From the NCBI RefSeq assembly GCF_023824315.1, contig NZ_CP098732.1, positions 1,922,001 to 1,986,000 of the forward strand: a DNA stretch of 64,000 nt. Direction: 5' to 3'. The stretch comes from Acinetobacter tibetensis (lineage in GTDB: Bacteria > Pseudomonadota > Gammaproteobacteria > Pseudomonadales > Moraxellaceae). Shown here in pieces: positions 8,251 through 15,266 of the stretch. Below the pieces are notes generated by a model that worked only from the letters and a program-made list of their open reading frames with translations, made no database searches and had not been told where the DNA came from. A program made the translations under genes and the position numbers. Numbering within the stretch: position 1 is the stretch's first letter; every line of letters starts with the position of its first letter.

Positions 8251-8277
8251 CAATAAAAAACCACCCGAAGGTGGTTT
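8251..8277 (-). terminator. Rho-independent terminator, copy 1 of a duplicated hairpin
   Basis: The minus strand reads AACCACC-TTCG-GGTGGTT-TTTTATTG. It ends transcription of the membrane-protein gene 8297-8701 and is identical over 26 bases to the one at 5660-5685. Its hairpin could also close the 3' end of the plus-strand RNA region, but the U-tract there is weak. Confidence 0.85.
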
Positions 8278-8296
8278 ATAGCTATTTCCAATGCAT

Positions 8297-8701
8297 TCAA
8301 CTGATTGGGATTTTGCGTAAAGTTGATATTCCAACAATTGCCATTGCGCCAGCTCCCAAACCGAAAGCTAACCAAAATAAATTCGTCATTTCATAGAGCA
8401 TAAAGAATGTGACTACCCCAATAGTGCTCTCAATTAAAGGTAAACCTTTTCTATTGATGGTCTGCATCATAAGAGGTATAACCCATGCTACAGCAGCTAA
8501 CACCAACCAAGTACTTTCTAGACCTCTAGTTTCAATTTCTTTTGCAACATAATTCTTATAAAGAAAATAACTAGGCATCGTTACCATAAAGTATCCACAA
8601 TAAAATCTAAAAAATGATCCGATTCTAGATACTGGAGATGTAAATATAAAAGGTGAATACAGAAAAATTAATAAAATTATGAAGGCTATTAGTTGGCCCA
8701 T
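8297..8701 (-). CDS. Prophage multi-pass membrane protein of unknown function
   Basis: The 134-residue protein has four hydrophobic stretches: IAFIILLIFLYSPFIF near the N-terminus, a segment around FYCGYFMVTMPSYFLY, WLVLAAVAWVIPLMM, and a last one covering TFFMLYEMTNLFWLAFGLGAG. I see no domain. I start at the ATG at 8701 (a TTG at 8716 is also in frame). It lies in the late region between two terminators, alone. Small prophage membrane proteins in such spots may be superinfection-exclusion factors or parts of lysis systems. Lysis is unlikely because no endolysin is adjacent. Confidence 0.5.
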   Translation of the reverse strand: MGQLIAFIILLIFLYSPFIFTSPVSRIGSFFRFYCGYFMVTMPSYFLYKNYVAKEIETRGLESTWLVLAAVAWVIPLMMQTINRKGLPLIESTIGVVTFFMLYEMTNLFWLAFGLGAGAMAIVGISTLRKIPIS

Positions 8702-8800
8702 GCTATTTATTCTCAATAATGGCTCATTAAATTTTAATGAATTGTTTTATTTATTCAATATTTAATGAGCTTAAATCAGTACAAATAACCCTATAAGCAT

Positions 8801-8830
8801 AAAAAAACCCAATCTAAACAGAAGACTGGG
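8801..8830 (-). terminator. Rho-independent terminator after the phage tRNA
   Basis: The minus strand folds CCCAGTCT-loop-AGATTGGG followed by TTTTTTT; one T-G pair is valid only on this strand. It lies about 25 bases after the tRNA CCA end. Confidence 0.85.
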
Positions 8831-8855
8831 CTATAAACTTTGAATCTTTCTTCGT

Positions 8856-8932
<77 letters not shown>

Positions 8933-8988
8933 TCAACGAGTTGACTTTATACGCCCTATACCAAACTTAAGCAAACTTTATTTATAAA

Positions 8989-9225
8989 TTAATCACCTGT
9001 GACAAATGTAAGCTCATATTCGTTATTGGTTATCTTAAAGCCTATACCACGATAACAACGATTCTCTGGATCAAAAGATGAATTTATCACTTCTTCAGCA
9101 AATACTGGATTTGACATCAATTGACTATATAAATCACGACCAATAAGAAACTTTAAAAGTCTCTTATTCTTCTTTTGATACTTATCAATTGCTTGATCTA
9201 AAAATTCTAAGTTAGAGCTACTCAT
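8989..9225 (-). CDS. Small phage hypothetical protein
   Basis: This 78-residue protein is lysine-rich and helical at the N-terminus (LDQAIDKYQKKNKRLLKFLIG), then has a beta part (GIGFKITNNEYELTFVTG). I recognise no family. The ATG at 9225 has AAGG six bases upstream. It is in the same transcription unit as the tRNA that follows it by about 55 bases. Confidence 0.5.
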   Translation of the reverse strand: MSSSNLEFLDQAIDKYQKKNKRLLKFLIGRDLYSQLMSNPVFAEEVINSSFDPENRCYRGIGFKITNNEYELTFVTGD

Positions 9226-9399
9226 TCTGTTACCTTAAGTATGCCAATAATTCATATTTACATGAGTAGCCAAAGCAAACCAGATATAGAAAGCAAAAAA
9301 ATACTTTATTTTTGCTCAGTTTTTTCAAAAGGATAGAGTAATTGGATGAAATAAAAAAGCCTATAATTCAACCACCTATTTAAGACTAAAGGATGTAAC

Positions 9400-9427
9400 A
9401 AAAAAAGCCCGCAAATCAATTGCAGGC
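9400..9427 (-). terminator. Rho-independent terminator, possible tR'
   Basis: On the minus strand GCCTGCAA-loop-TTGCGGGC is followed by TTTTTTTG. One T-G pair is valid only on this strand. It lies about 70 bases after the candidate promoter at 9479-9507, like the lambda pR'-tR' arrangement. Confidence 0.8.
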
Positions 9428-9478
9428 TATTAAAATTTAAAAGATTAGTCAGGGAACTATCTACTAAATCTGACGAGA

Positions 9479-9507
9479 ATTTTGCAGAAATTCTACAGAT
9501 ATTGCAA
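9479..9507 (-). promoter_or_regulatory. Candidate phage late promoter (pR'-like)
   Basis: On the minus strand TTGCAA (9507-9502) and CAAAAT (9484-9479) are 17 bases apart. The start would be near 9472. The short transcript to the terminator at 9400 could fold GTCAG/CTGAC. The position is just after the end of the early operon and before all late genes. The rest of 9226-9652 holds only this promoter, the two terminators and no convincing gene. Confidence 0.45.
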
Positions 9508-9558
9508 TACCAAAATGCATTTAAAATACACATTCAAAATAATTTTCTATCAGAATGC

Positions 9559-9585
9559 AAAAAGCTCATCATTTGATGAGCTTTT
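9559..9585. terminator. Bidirectional terminator at the end of the early operon
   Basis: AAAAGCTCATC-ATTT-GATGAGCTTTT is a near-perfect hairpin with T-runs on both strands. It lies 68 bases beyond the stop of the last early gene (9653). Confidence 0.85.
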
Positions 9586-9652
9586 AAATATTTAGTGAAT
9601 TACTATAACTTCGTCCACTATAGCAGAAATATGCCATATTGCGTCTAGACAG

Positions 9653-9904
9653 TCAACTTAAATCAAAATCGTGATTTTGCAGAAACCCTTGCAAATACAA
9701 TACAGATATTAAAATCTGAATTGCCTCTTTGGCGGCAATCTCATCACTACGTTCGAAAAGCTGTAAATGTAAAAGCAACTGTTTGTTATGCATAGTTGTG
9801 CTAATCGAAACATTGCCTTTTAAACCAATTACATTGTCTGAAAATTTAAAAATATCGTCTCTTGAAACTCCTTGAACAATTACAAGTCTTACTCTCTTTT
9901 GCAT
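9653..9904 (-). CDS. Phage hypothetical protein, last gene of the early operon
   Basis: The protein has 83 residues (MQKRVRLVIVQGVSRDDIFKF...). It has alternating beta strands and one helix with a hydrophobic run (EAIQILISVLYLQGFL). I know no family for it. It lies 12 bases after the Q-like gene and before the bidirectional terminator, so it belongs to the same transcript. The ribosome site is weak, suggesting translational coupling. Confidence 0.45.
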   Translation of the reverse strand: MQKRVRLVIVQGVSRDDIFKFSDNVIGLKGNVSISTTMHNKQLLLHLQLFERSDEIAAKEAIQILISVLYLQGFLQNHDFDLS

Positions 9905-9916
9905 TTTATTGTCTTT

Positions 9917-10357
9917 TTATTGATTTCTTAATCTTTTATCATGCCCAGCTAAGTAAAATCTAGCACAACTCACCATAATTGCGGCTTGCGCTCTAGATTG
10001 ATTTGTTTCCTCAGCAACTTTACTTAGACCTTTGTTTTCAACTTTATTTTTCACTAAGCACATCAATGCAAATTTAGTAGTAAAATCAGTATTTCCGCTC
10101 TTAAATATGCTTTTAAGCAAAGCCTGTATATGATCGGCTTCAAAATCACTAATTTCACACTTAATGTATGACTTACTCTTGCGAGGTGTTTTGTCTACTT
10201 CTTGTATTAACCAATAGATCTGATTCACATGTAATCCATCTGGTAAGCCACCGCCTTTCATGCGAACAGTCTCACACCAAGCCCCAAACTGCTCTAACCA
10301 TCCATCAATATTATATTTAGCCCAATTCATTGTTTGTGTATTAACTGCTGCATTCAT
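9917..10357 (-). CDS. Probable late antiterminator, Q-like
   Basis: The 146-residue protein has a WLEQFGAWCETVRMKGGGLPDG segment similar to the conserved start of phage Q-type antitermination proteins. It ends in a helical region (SKVAEETNQSRAQAAIMVSCARFYLAG) that looks like a helix-turn-helix. It is the penultimate gene of the early operon and lies just before a candidate late promoter with a following terminator, as Q does in lambda. At least five terminators then separate this point from terS, which requires antitermination. The start has a strong GAGGATAGAGC ribosome site. Family assignment rests on pattern and position. Confidence 0.55.
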   Translation of the reverse strand: MNAAVNTQTMNWAKYNIDGWLEQFGAWCETVRMKGGGLPDGLHVNQIYWLIQEVDKTPRKSKSYIKCEISDFEADHIQALLKSIFKSGNTDFTTKFALMCLVKNKVENKGLSKVAEETNQSRAQAAIMVSCARFYLAGHDKRLRNQ

Positions 10358-10366
10358 GCTCTATCC

Positions 10367-10780
10367 TCAAACTTCTCTTACGTCTATGTTGTGCACTGTT
10401 TTCATAAGGTGCTTTTTATTGCGATAACTCGCTAATTTTCTTGTCGCTACTGACTTCACATCTTCCACTACAAACTCTCCAGTACTGCGGTAATACGTGA
10501 AATCAGCAAAATAACGTAATGCTGGTTTTGCTCGTTTCTCCCCTTCAATTTTCGTCTTCGGTGCCAATTCAAATTTGGTATGGTGCTTTAGATCTCTGAT
10601 CTCACCGCGTTGCTGCATTGCCTTAAGTTCGATATACCGTTGAAACTCTTTCTTGCTGTCAAAGGTGATTCCATCCAGTTCAACCTTCATGGCTTTGAAC
10701 TTGTTGCCTTTGCTCTTTCCCTTCGGTTGCTTAGGCTGTGGAAACATTTCACGGTACTTGGCAATGCTGATTGAACTCAT
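10367..10780 (-). CDS. DUF1064 phage protein, PD-(D/E)XK nuclease-like
   Basis: The residues VELDGITFDSKKEFQRYIELKAMQQRGEI, then FELAPK, RYFADFTYYRSTGEFVVEDVKS and LMKTV match the DUF1064 family. The DSKKE, FADF and VVEDVKS motifs supply the E, D and ExK ligands of a restriction-endonuclease-like fold. In phages this gene often takes the place of a Holliday-junction resolvase (RusA), so a role in resolving replication intermediates is likely but inferred. The ATG overlaps the stop of the initiator gene (ATGA). Confidence 0.75.
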   Translation of the reverse strand: MSSISIAKYREMFPQPKQPKGKSKGNKFKAMKVELDGITFDSKKEFQRYIELKAMQQRGEIRDLKHHTKFELAPKTKIEGEKRAKPALRYFADFTYYRSTGEFVVEDVKSVATRKLASYRNKKHLMKTVHNIDVREV

Positions 10781-11730
10781 GCCAACTCCTTCAAGTTGCC
10801 GCTAAAGCCAACCTGTTTCAGGTAGGGTTCCCATTTTTTGGCTTGGGTTGGATCTTCAAGTTTTACGGCGATACGTGCTGCGAGTTTTTCAAAGGACTCA
10901 CCTGGTTCGCTGTACTTGCCTGAAAACTCAGGATGGTGAGCAAGTTTCTGTGCGAAAGTGGCTATCTGTTTTTCAGTCAGGTGTTTTGGATTATTGGCTG
11001 TAGGTGTTTTGCTGTATCCCGCTTTGGTCTCTTGGGAATACTTGTTGCGATATGCGTTCAGCAACCAGTCGGCAAAGTGGAAGTTCATGAGTTCATCACA
11101 TAGGGATTTGTCTTGGTTGTAAATCTCGAATGCTCGTTTTTCCCGTTCAGCCCATTTCGCTGTCAGGATAGTTTTTGGATCGATGCTGTCATCGGCCAAA
11201 GAAATTTCTTCTCGCAGTTTTTTGAAGCAAAGCCAATCTTTTTTATTTTTAGATTCATCTGGAAGATTCTTTGGTAGATTCCGTGTCCCATCGTTGGGAC
11301 TGTTAGGTGGGATTGTTGGGACTGTTTCAGAGGAACAATGGAACTGTTCCGTTGTTGGTACTGTTCCATTATTGGGACTGTTTAAATCGGGGCTTTCATG
11401 ATTAAAGTGTTCCGTTGTTGGGACTGTTTTATTTTCTCGTCCAGAAACACCACACAAGCGGTAAACCTTAACTTGTTTGGTTGCTCCTTTACGCTCCCCT
11501 GTATCTTGAATTAAGCCATCTTCAATAAGTTCAGCAATAATCTTCAATACGGTTTTACGGTCAAGTGTGGTGTCTTCTTTTAAACGGTTAACACTTGGGT
11601 AACAGGTGTGGTCTTCTCCAGCACGATCAGCAAGTGACAAAAGCACCAATCGTTTTAGCGGCTTTAAACTTCCATTTTTGCGATCAGGAAATTGAACACC
11701 CCATGCCCATTTAGTTGCATCTAGGCTCAC
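10777..11730 (-). CDS. Phage replication initiator, O-like, with internal origin repeats
   Basis: The N-terminal ~100 residues form a winged helix (KPLKRLVLLSLADRAGEDHTCYPSVNRLKEDTTLDRKTVLKIIAELIEDGLI) of the HTH_36 type found in phage O-like initiators. The middle is low complexity and repeats NSPNNGTVPTTEQF-like units, encoded by the iterons at 11293-11428. The C-terminal half is helical and would recruit a helicase loader or helicase. The start is GTG at 11730, overlapping the previous stop. Length (317) and layout, DNA-binding domain then iterons then partner domain, copy lambda O. Confidence 0.75.
   Translation of the reverse strand: MSLDATKWAWGVQFPDRKNGSLKPLKRLVLLSLADRAGEDHTCYPSVNRLKEDTTLDRKTVLKIIAELIEDGLIQDTGERKGATKQVKVYRLCGVSGRENKTVPTTEHFNHESPDLNSPNNGTVPTTEQFHCSSETVPTIPPNSPNDGTRNLPKNLPDESKNKKDWLCFKKLREEISLADDSIDPKTILTAKWAEREKRAFEIYNQDKSLCDELMNFHFADWLLNAYRNKYSQETKAGYSKTPTANNPKHLTEKQIATFAQKLAHHPEFSGKYSEPGESFEKLAARIAVKLEDPTQAKKWEPYLKQVGFSGNLKELA
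11293..11428 (-). repeat. Iteron cluster, probable phage replication origin
   Basis: Five copies of the 12-mer GTTGGGACTGTT (written on the plus strand), two with one change, begin at 11293, 11315, 11354, 11371 and 11417. A half-like copy GGAACTGTTCC lies at 11340. They are inside the O-like gene, as the ori iterons of lambda are inside O. The likely ligand is the winged helix encoded by the same gene. Confidence 0.75.
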
Positions 11731-12035
11731 GCTTCACCTTCCTTTTCAATAATCTGTATAAAGCGACCAAACATTATGATTCGCTCGGCACGTAACAGGC
11801 TGAAAATGATCTCTCCTGCATACCAAGCCGAGATTCGATGTTCGGTCATCAGCATTTCTATTAATTCACTTCGCATTACTGCAGCTTTTGATTCGTCATT
11901 GTTAATCCTGCGCAAGTTTGCTCTTCGGATCTCTAGCAAACCCCCTAATGTGCGAAGTGCTGGCTCATACCATGACTGGACACCTTGAGCGTGTTTATGC
12001 TCAGGTTGTTTCTTAAGTACCTTGTTGGTAATCAT
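11727..12035 (-). CDS. Phage early-operon hypothetical protein
   Basis: This 102-residue helical and basic protein (ALRTLGGLLEIRRANLRRINNDESKAAVMRSELIEMLM...) has no motif I can name. It overlaps its neighbours on both sides by four bases (ATGA and GTGA), so it is translated together with the O-like initiator. A role in replication control would fit the context but is only inferred. Confidence 0.55.
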   Translation of the reverse strand: MITNKVLKKQPEHKHAQGVQSWYEPALRTLGGLLEIRRANLRRINNDESKAAVMRSELIEMLMTEHRISAWYAGEIIFSLLRAERIIMFGRFIQIIEKEGEA

Positions 12036-12295
12036 GGAACCTCCGCTATTGAATGTTCAGCTTCGGTTAGACGGCGTTTTGTCATAAGTTCCGTGGTTGA
12101 AGCACTACGGACAAATCTTTTATTTATTGTCAAAATTCCCATGCCGATAAAAACATCCACTGTGTTTTCATAAACCTCTGTCACGTGGTAAAGGGCATCA
12201 AAATCAAGTGGAATACCCTCAAGTACAACGACATCCCCGATTAAAAAATCTTCATTGTGCTCAATTACTTGTTGTGCTAAATTTGTTGTATTCAA
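12032..12295 (-). CDS. Phage early-operon hypothetical protein, TTG start
   Basis: The protein has 87 residues, beginning LNTTNLAQQVIEHNEDFLIGDVVVLEGIPLDFDALYHVTEVYE with the first codon read as Met. It is rich in beta strands (GDVVVLEG) and may adopt a small barrel. The open frame extends to 12328, but a perfect GGAGGA at 12301-12306 lies seven bases before the TTG at 12295, and the upstream part overlaps a terminator. I therefore set the start at this TTG. Confidence 0.6.
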   Translation of the reverse strand: MNTTNLAQQVIEHNEDFLIGDVVVLEGIPLDFDALYHVTEVYENTVDVFIGMGILTINKRFVRSASTTELMTKRRLTEAEHSIAEVP

Positions 12296-12326
12296 TTTGA
12301 TCCTCCAATCAATTTTGAGAAAGCGC

Positions 12327-12357
12327 AAAAAGCCTGATCTAGTCCATCAGGCTTTTT
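12327..12357. terminator. Bidirectional hairpin terminator inside the early operon
   Basis: AAAAAGCCTGA-loop-TCAGGCTTTTT lies at the stop of the CII-like gene and upstream of the replication genes. It resembles lambda tR1: early transcription would need attenuation or antitermination to reach the O-like gene. Confidence 0.75.
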
Positions 12358-12847
12358 CTTTTTCAAAATTTGCTGTGTATTTCTTCATTTGTTTAAGTGC
12401 TGCCTGATCAACCGCAGCAATCAGCTCTGTTAAACCTTGAGTAAGTTGATGGATCTCTTCGTACTCAGCAGGTGTAATCACCCCATCTTCATAAGCCTCG
12501 TACACAACATGGTTAGCTTTTCCACTCTTAATGTTGTGTTGCATCATTGCCTCAAAAATTGACAACTCATGGTGCTTGCTTGGATCGCAGTTCACTGGAA
12601 CCAAGGCATAGCCCAATTGATGTGCCCATACTTTTATAAGTTCAGAGCTTTGCGTGAACATCATGATTGTTTCGAGCTTCTTTAAGCTTGGTAAGTGGTT
12701 TGGCATTCTTACGTTGCCGTAGTTGCAAATTGTGTTATGCGAATCACCAGTAACCTGGGCGATCTCCTTAGGCGAAATGCCTTTAGTCTGGTTAATCATT
12801 TTAAAAAGTGCTGTTTGCGCTTCACTGCTTAGTGATATTTCTTGCAT
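12347..12847 (-). CDS. CII-like phage regulatory protein
   Basis: The first 70 residues form a helix-turn-helix (ALFKMINQTKGISPKEIAQVTGDSHNTICNYGN). The whole 166-residue protein, with a helical C-terminal half, resembles the phage regulatory CII/CP76 family. It is the second gene after cro, which is the cII position, and is followed at once by a terminator. Activation of the repressor promoter or of an integrase promoter would be the lambda parallel; this is inferred. Confidence 0.5.
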   Translation of the reverse strand: MQEISLSSEAQTALFKMINQTKGISPKEIAQVTGDSHNTICNYGNVRMPNHLPSLKKLETIMMFTQSSELIKVWAHQLGYALVPVNCDPSKHHELSIFEAMMQHNIKSGKANHVVYEAYEDGVITPAEYEEIHQLTQGLTELIAAVDQAALKQMKKYTANFEKEKA

Positions 12848-12905
12848 TGTGAAATCCTTGTTTTATTTCACGTTTCTTTAAAAAATTGACCGAGGCATAA
12901 TTACC

Positions 12906-13136
12906 TTATGCCGCTGTACTTTCTGGTTTTGCTGCATTGAGTAGCCACTTAGCAGTAAAAGCCCCATTGCTATTTTGTGCGAGAATTTCAGCGTATTTGG
13001 TTTCACCCGTGTATTCAGTGCGTGGTAAAACACCGCGCTTCTCCATTTTGCTCATAGCCATATATGAGCGATTTAGTAGAGCAGCCGCCTTGGATCGGCC
13101 GCCTACAGCATTAAAGGCGTGCTTGATAGGATTCAA
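12906..13136 (-). CDS. Cro-like repressor (YdaS-like)
   Basis: The 76-residue protein carries the short helix-turn-helix NAVGGRSKAAALLNRSYMAMSKMEKRGVLPR, typical of YdaS/Cro-type regulators. It faces the CI-like gene across a 120-base control region containing three operators, and is the first gene of the minus-strand early operon. The start is TTG at 13136 with GTGAG eight bases before it. It should bind the same operators and switch the phage to lytic growth. Confidence 0.75.
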   Translation of the reverse strand: MNPIKHAFNAVGGRSKAAALLNRSYMAMSKMEKRGVLPRTEYTGETKYAEILAQNSNGAFTAKWLLNAAKPESTAA

Positions 13137-13170
13137 AGTTAAATCTCACATTCTTAAAATCACGATTAAA

Positions 13171-13255
13171 TTAAATCATAGGTTTAATTTTAATTCAATC
13201 TATGGTTGCTTCTATTTTTGTAGGATTCAATTAGAATTTTAAACTAAAGGTTTAT
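13171..13255. promoter_or_regulatory. Right-type operator/promoter region with three repressor sites
   Basis: Three 17-mers related to TTAAATCTAAGGTTTAA lie at 13171-13187, 13194-13210 and 13239-13255. The first two are 23 bases apart, and the last ends two bases before the repressor ATG. They cover the divergent promoters of cro and the repressor. The same motif recurs at 16932-17005. Confidence 0.8.
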
Positions 13256-13256
13256 T

Positions 13257-13937
13257 ATGCAATTACCCATGGAAAATTTAGTTGATCGGATTCAATTTGC
13301 GCTTGATAAAGCAGGTATTAAGTGGTCTGCCGCCGCAATCAAGATTGGCTTGTCAGCTCAAGCAGCCACAAACTGGAAGAAGGGTAAAATTGGTAAGGAT
13401 ACAATTGAAAAGCTTGCCAATATTCTTGATGTGGATGCAGGTTGGTTGCTCACTGGGAAAACCGCTGAAGCATCCAATATGGAGACAATAGAGTCGATCA
13501 CAGCTACTGATGACATCAAAGACCGCTTCATCTGGGTCGATGTTGTAGAGGCAAGTTTCTCTTGTGGTACAGGTGAATCCATTGAATTTCACTTTGATGC
13601 TATCAATGGAAAAATTCCCTTCTCTCCATCGTTCTTAAAAGATAAGAATGTCACTGAAAAAACAATGAAGATCATCAAAGCCAAGGGCGATAGCATGGCT
13701 GATTTCATTAAGGATGGTGACCTGGTCGGAATCAACCTTGCACAAACAGACATTGTTGATGGTGAGATTTATGCTGTTTACCTTGCTGGTGATGGAATGA
13801 TTAAGCAAATCTTCAAAGAAGCTGATGGTTCATTAATTCTTCATAGCCTTAATGAAAAATATAGAGATAAAGTTGTAACTGAAGAAAACGGCAAAAATTT
13901 TAAAGTTATTGGTCGTCAATTTTGGCGAGCTGGGTAA
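13257..13937 (+). CDS. LexA/CI-type phage repressor (HTH plus S24 peptidase)
   Basis: Residues 9-68 form an HTH_XRE-type domain (IKWSAAAIKIGLSAQAATNWKKGKIG). Residues 95-220 form an S24 self-cleavage domain. The cleavage site is Cys103-Gly104 in SCGTGE, the nucleophile is Ser146 in GDSMADFI, and the general base is Lys183 in MIKQIF. The protein should hold the lysogen by binding the operators at 13171-13255 and 16932-17005, and be cleaved in the SOS response. The start has AAAGG six bases upstream. The ATPase gene follows after 17 bases, so the lysogenic transcript should continue into the cassette. Confidence 0.92.
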   Translation: MQLPMENLVDRIQFALDKAGIKWSAAAIKIGLSAQAATNWKKGKIGKDTIEKLANILDVDAGWLLTGKTAEASNMETIESITATDDIKDRFIWVDVVEASFSCGTGESIEFHFDAINGKIPFSPSFLKDKNVTEKTMKIIKAKGDSMADFIKDGDLVGINLAQTDIVDGEIYAVYLAGDGMIKQIFKEADGSLILHSLNEKYRDKVVTEENGKNFKVIGRQFWRAG

Positions 13938-13954
13938 AACGAATAGGTTACTTA

Positions 13955-14923
13955 ATGAAAAAAATTTCTAATAAAGAACGGCTCAGAATTAAATTACTTA
14001 ACCTTCAGCACCTTAATAATCAAAAAGCAAAGAATAGACCTACATACCATTTGGGAATGCCACAGAAACTATCCCTTTTTAATAGTAAATTCAGAGACAA
14101 TGTATTACGAAATATTGAAAAAATGCAAATGAAGCATGCATCGCGTCAATGTTGTTTTATTGATTTTAATAAGGTTGATACATTGATGCCTGATGGCACG
14201 ATTCATTTCTTACATCAGCTGGCAAAATTACCATCTTTAAACATTAAAGGTAGAACCGCCCAAGCTCCGATTGTTAAATCAATGTTAAGTAAATTAGGTG
14301 TCCATAATAGAATGGGAATACCATCCTTTGAGTTCAAGCATAGAGTTGTTGATAACTGGTATTACATGATGGGAGAAACTGCCGATTTTGGTGACGAATT
14401 TATAGAAATTCAAAATGCCTTACATGAGGTCTTAAATGATCCTGATGAAGAGTTTATTGTAAGTACAGCAATTTCAGAAGCCGTATCTAATGTTGTACAT
14501 CATGGATACGATAAGAATTCAAACTATAAAAAATGGCTATTATTTGTAGGAATATCTGATACACGCTGCGATATTATTATCTCCGATCTTGGGATGACGA
14601 TTCCAAAAACTGCTCCAAAATCTCTTGGAGAAAAAATTAAAGATTCTCTTCAAATTAAATGGAGCGAAAAAGCTGATGCTGATCGCATTGAATTAGCTAC
14701 AACTTGGAGAAAGAGTTCTACAAATGACTCACATAGAGGCAAGGGATTTGATAATATTATTCAAGTTAAAGAGGTCAGAAGTGATACCTATATTCACGTC
14801 TTAAGCAGAAGAGGTGCTTGGTCCTCGGAACAAGGCAAAAGGTCATATGCAAATCCAGTTAATGGTACTATTGTGTACTGGAGCATTCCTGTTAAAAACT
14901 CTTTATCATCAGTAAATTCGTAA
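13955..14923 (+). CDS. GHKL-type ATPase with N-terminal STAS-like domain, rex-position cassette gene 1
   Basis: The C-terminal half of this 322-residue protein is a histidine-kinase-like ATPase. It has an N-box EAVSNVVHHG (E175, N179), a G1 box ISDLGM (D211, G213), a G2 box HRGKGF (261-264) and a final GTIVYW. No kinase phosphoacceptor domain is present. Residues 60-120 (CCFIDFNKVDTLMPDGTIHFLHQL, then APIVKSMLSKLGV) resemble a STAS-like fold. The frame is open from a TTG at 13922, but the ATG at 13955 avoids overlap with the repressor and has AGG ten bases upstream. It lies 17 bases after the repressor and 10 before the DUF4325 gene. It is AT-rich like its neighbours. An anti-sigma-like switch or sensor is inferred. 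Confidence 0.75.
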   Translation: MKKISNKERLRIKLLNLQHLNNQKAKNRPTYHLGMPQKLSLFNSKFRDNVLRNIEKMQMKHASRQCCFIDFNKVDTLMPDGTIHFLHQLAKLPSLNIKGRTAQAPIVKSMLSKLGVHNRMGIPSFEFKHRVVDNWYYMMGETADFGDEFIEIQNALHEVLNDPDEEFIVSTAISEAVSNVVHHGYDKNSNYKKWLLFVGISDTRCDIIISDLGMTIPKTAPKSLGEKIKDSLQIKWSEKADADRIELATTWRKSSTNDSHRGKGFDNIIQVKEVRSDTYIHVLSRRGAWSSEQGKRSYANPVNGTIVYWSIPVKNSLSSVNS

Positions 14924-14933
14924 GGTTATTATC

Positions 14934-15266
14934 ATGGACAATCACATCAGAATTAATGTTGGTGAGCAATTTTACCCTCGCCCAGCAGGCCGCTTCTATA
15001 CTGATGGAGAACACTCTGGTCAAAAGTTTAGAGAGCAAGTTTTAGTACCATACTTAAAACAACTGAAACCAAACCAAAAATTGATTTTGGATTTTTCGCT
15101 AGTAACGATGGCAGGCTCATCATTTTTGGAAGAGAGCTTCGGTGGCTTAGTTAGAGTTGAAGGTTTTGATAAAAGAAAACTACACCAAATTCTTGAGATA
15201 ATTAGCCCGAGAAAAATTATTAAAGACAGAATATTTGAGTACATAAATGATGCTAAACCAGTTTGA
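14934..15266 (+). CDS. STAS-like DUF4325 protein, cassette gene 2
   Basis: The 110-residue protein matches DUF4325: GEHSGQKFREQVLVPYLKQL, LILDFSLVTMAGSSFLEESFGGLVR, with the SSF serine pair where anti-anti-sigma factors are phosphorylated. DUF4325 proteins are often paired with GHKL ATPases, as here. The likely mode is partner binding under ATPase control, by analogy with SpoIIAA-SpoIIAB. The stop overlaps the membrane-protein gene by 20 bases, so all three are one unit. Confidence 0.78.
   Translation: MDNHIRINVGEQFYPRPAGRFYTDGEHSGQKFREQVLVPYLKQLKPNQKLILDFSLVTMAGSSFLEESFGGLVRVEGFDKRKLHQILEIISPRKIIKDRIFEYINDAKPV

Noticed and set aside
9306..9533. 75-residue minus-strand ORF
   Set aside because: It spans the candidate promoter and the terminator at 9400, has odd composition and no ribosome site.
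11163..11401. Small ORFs on both strands within the O-like gene
   Set aside because: They come from the iteron region and have no support as genes.
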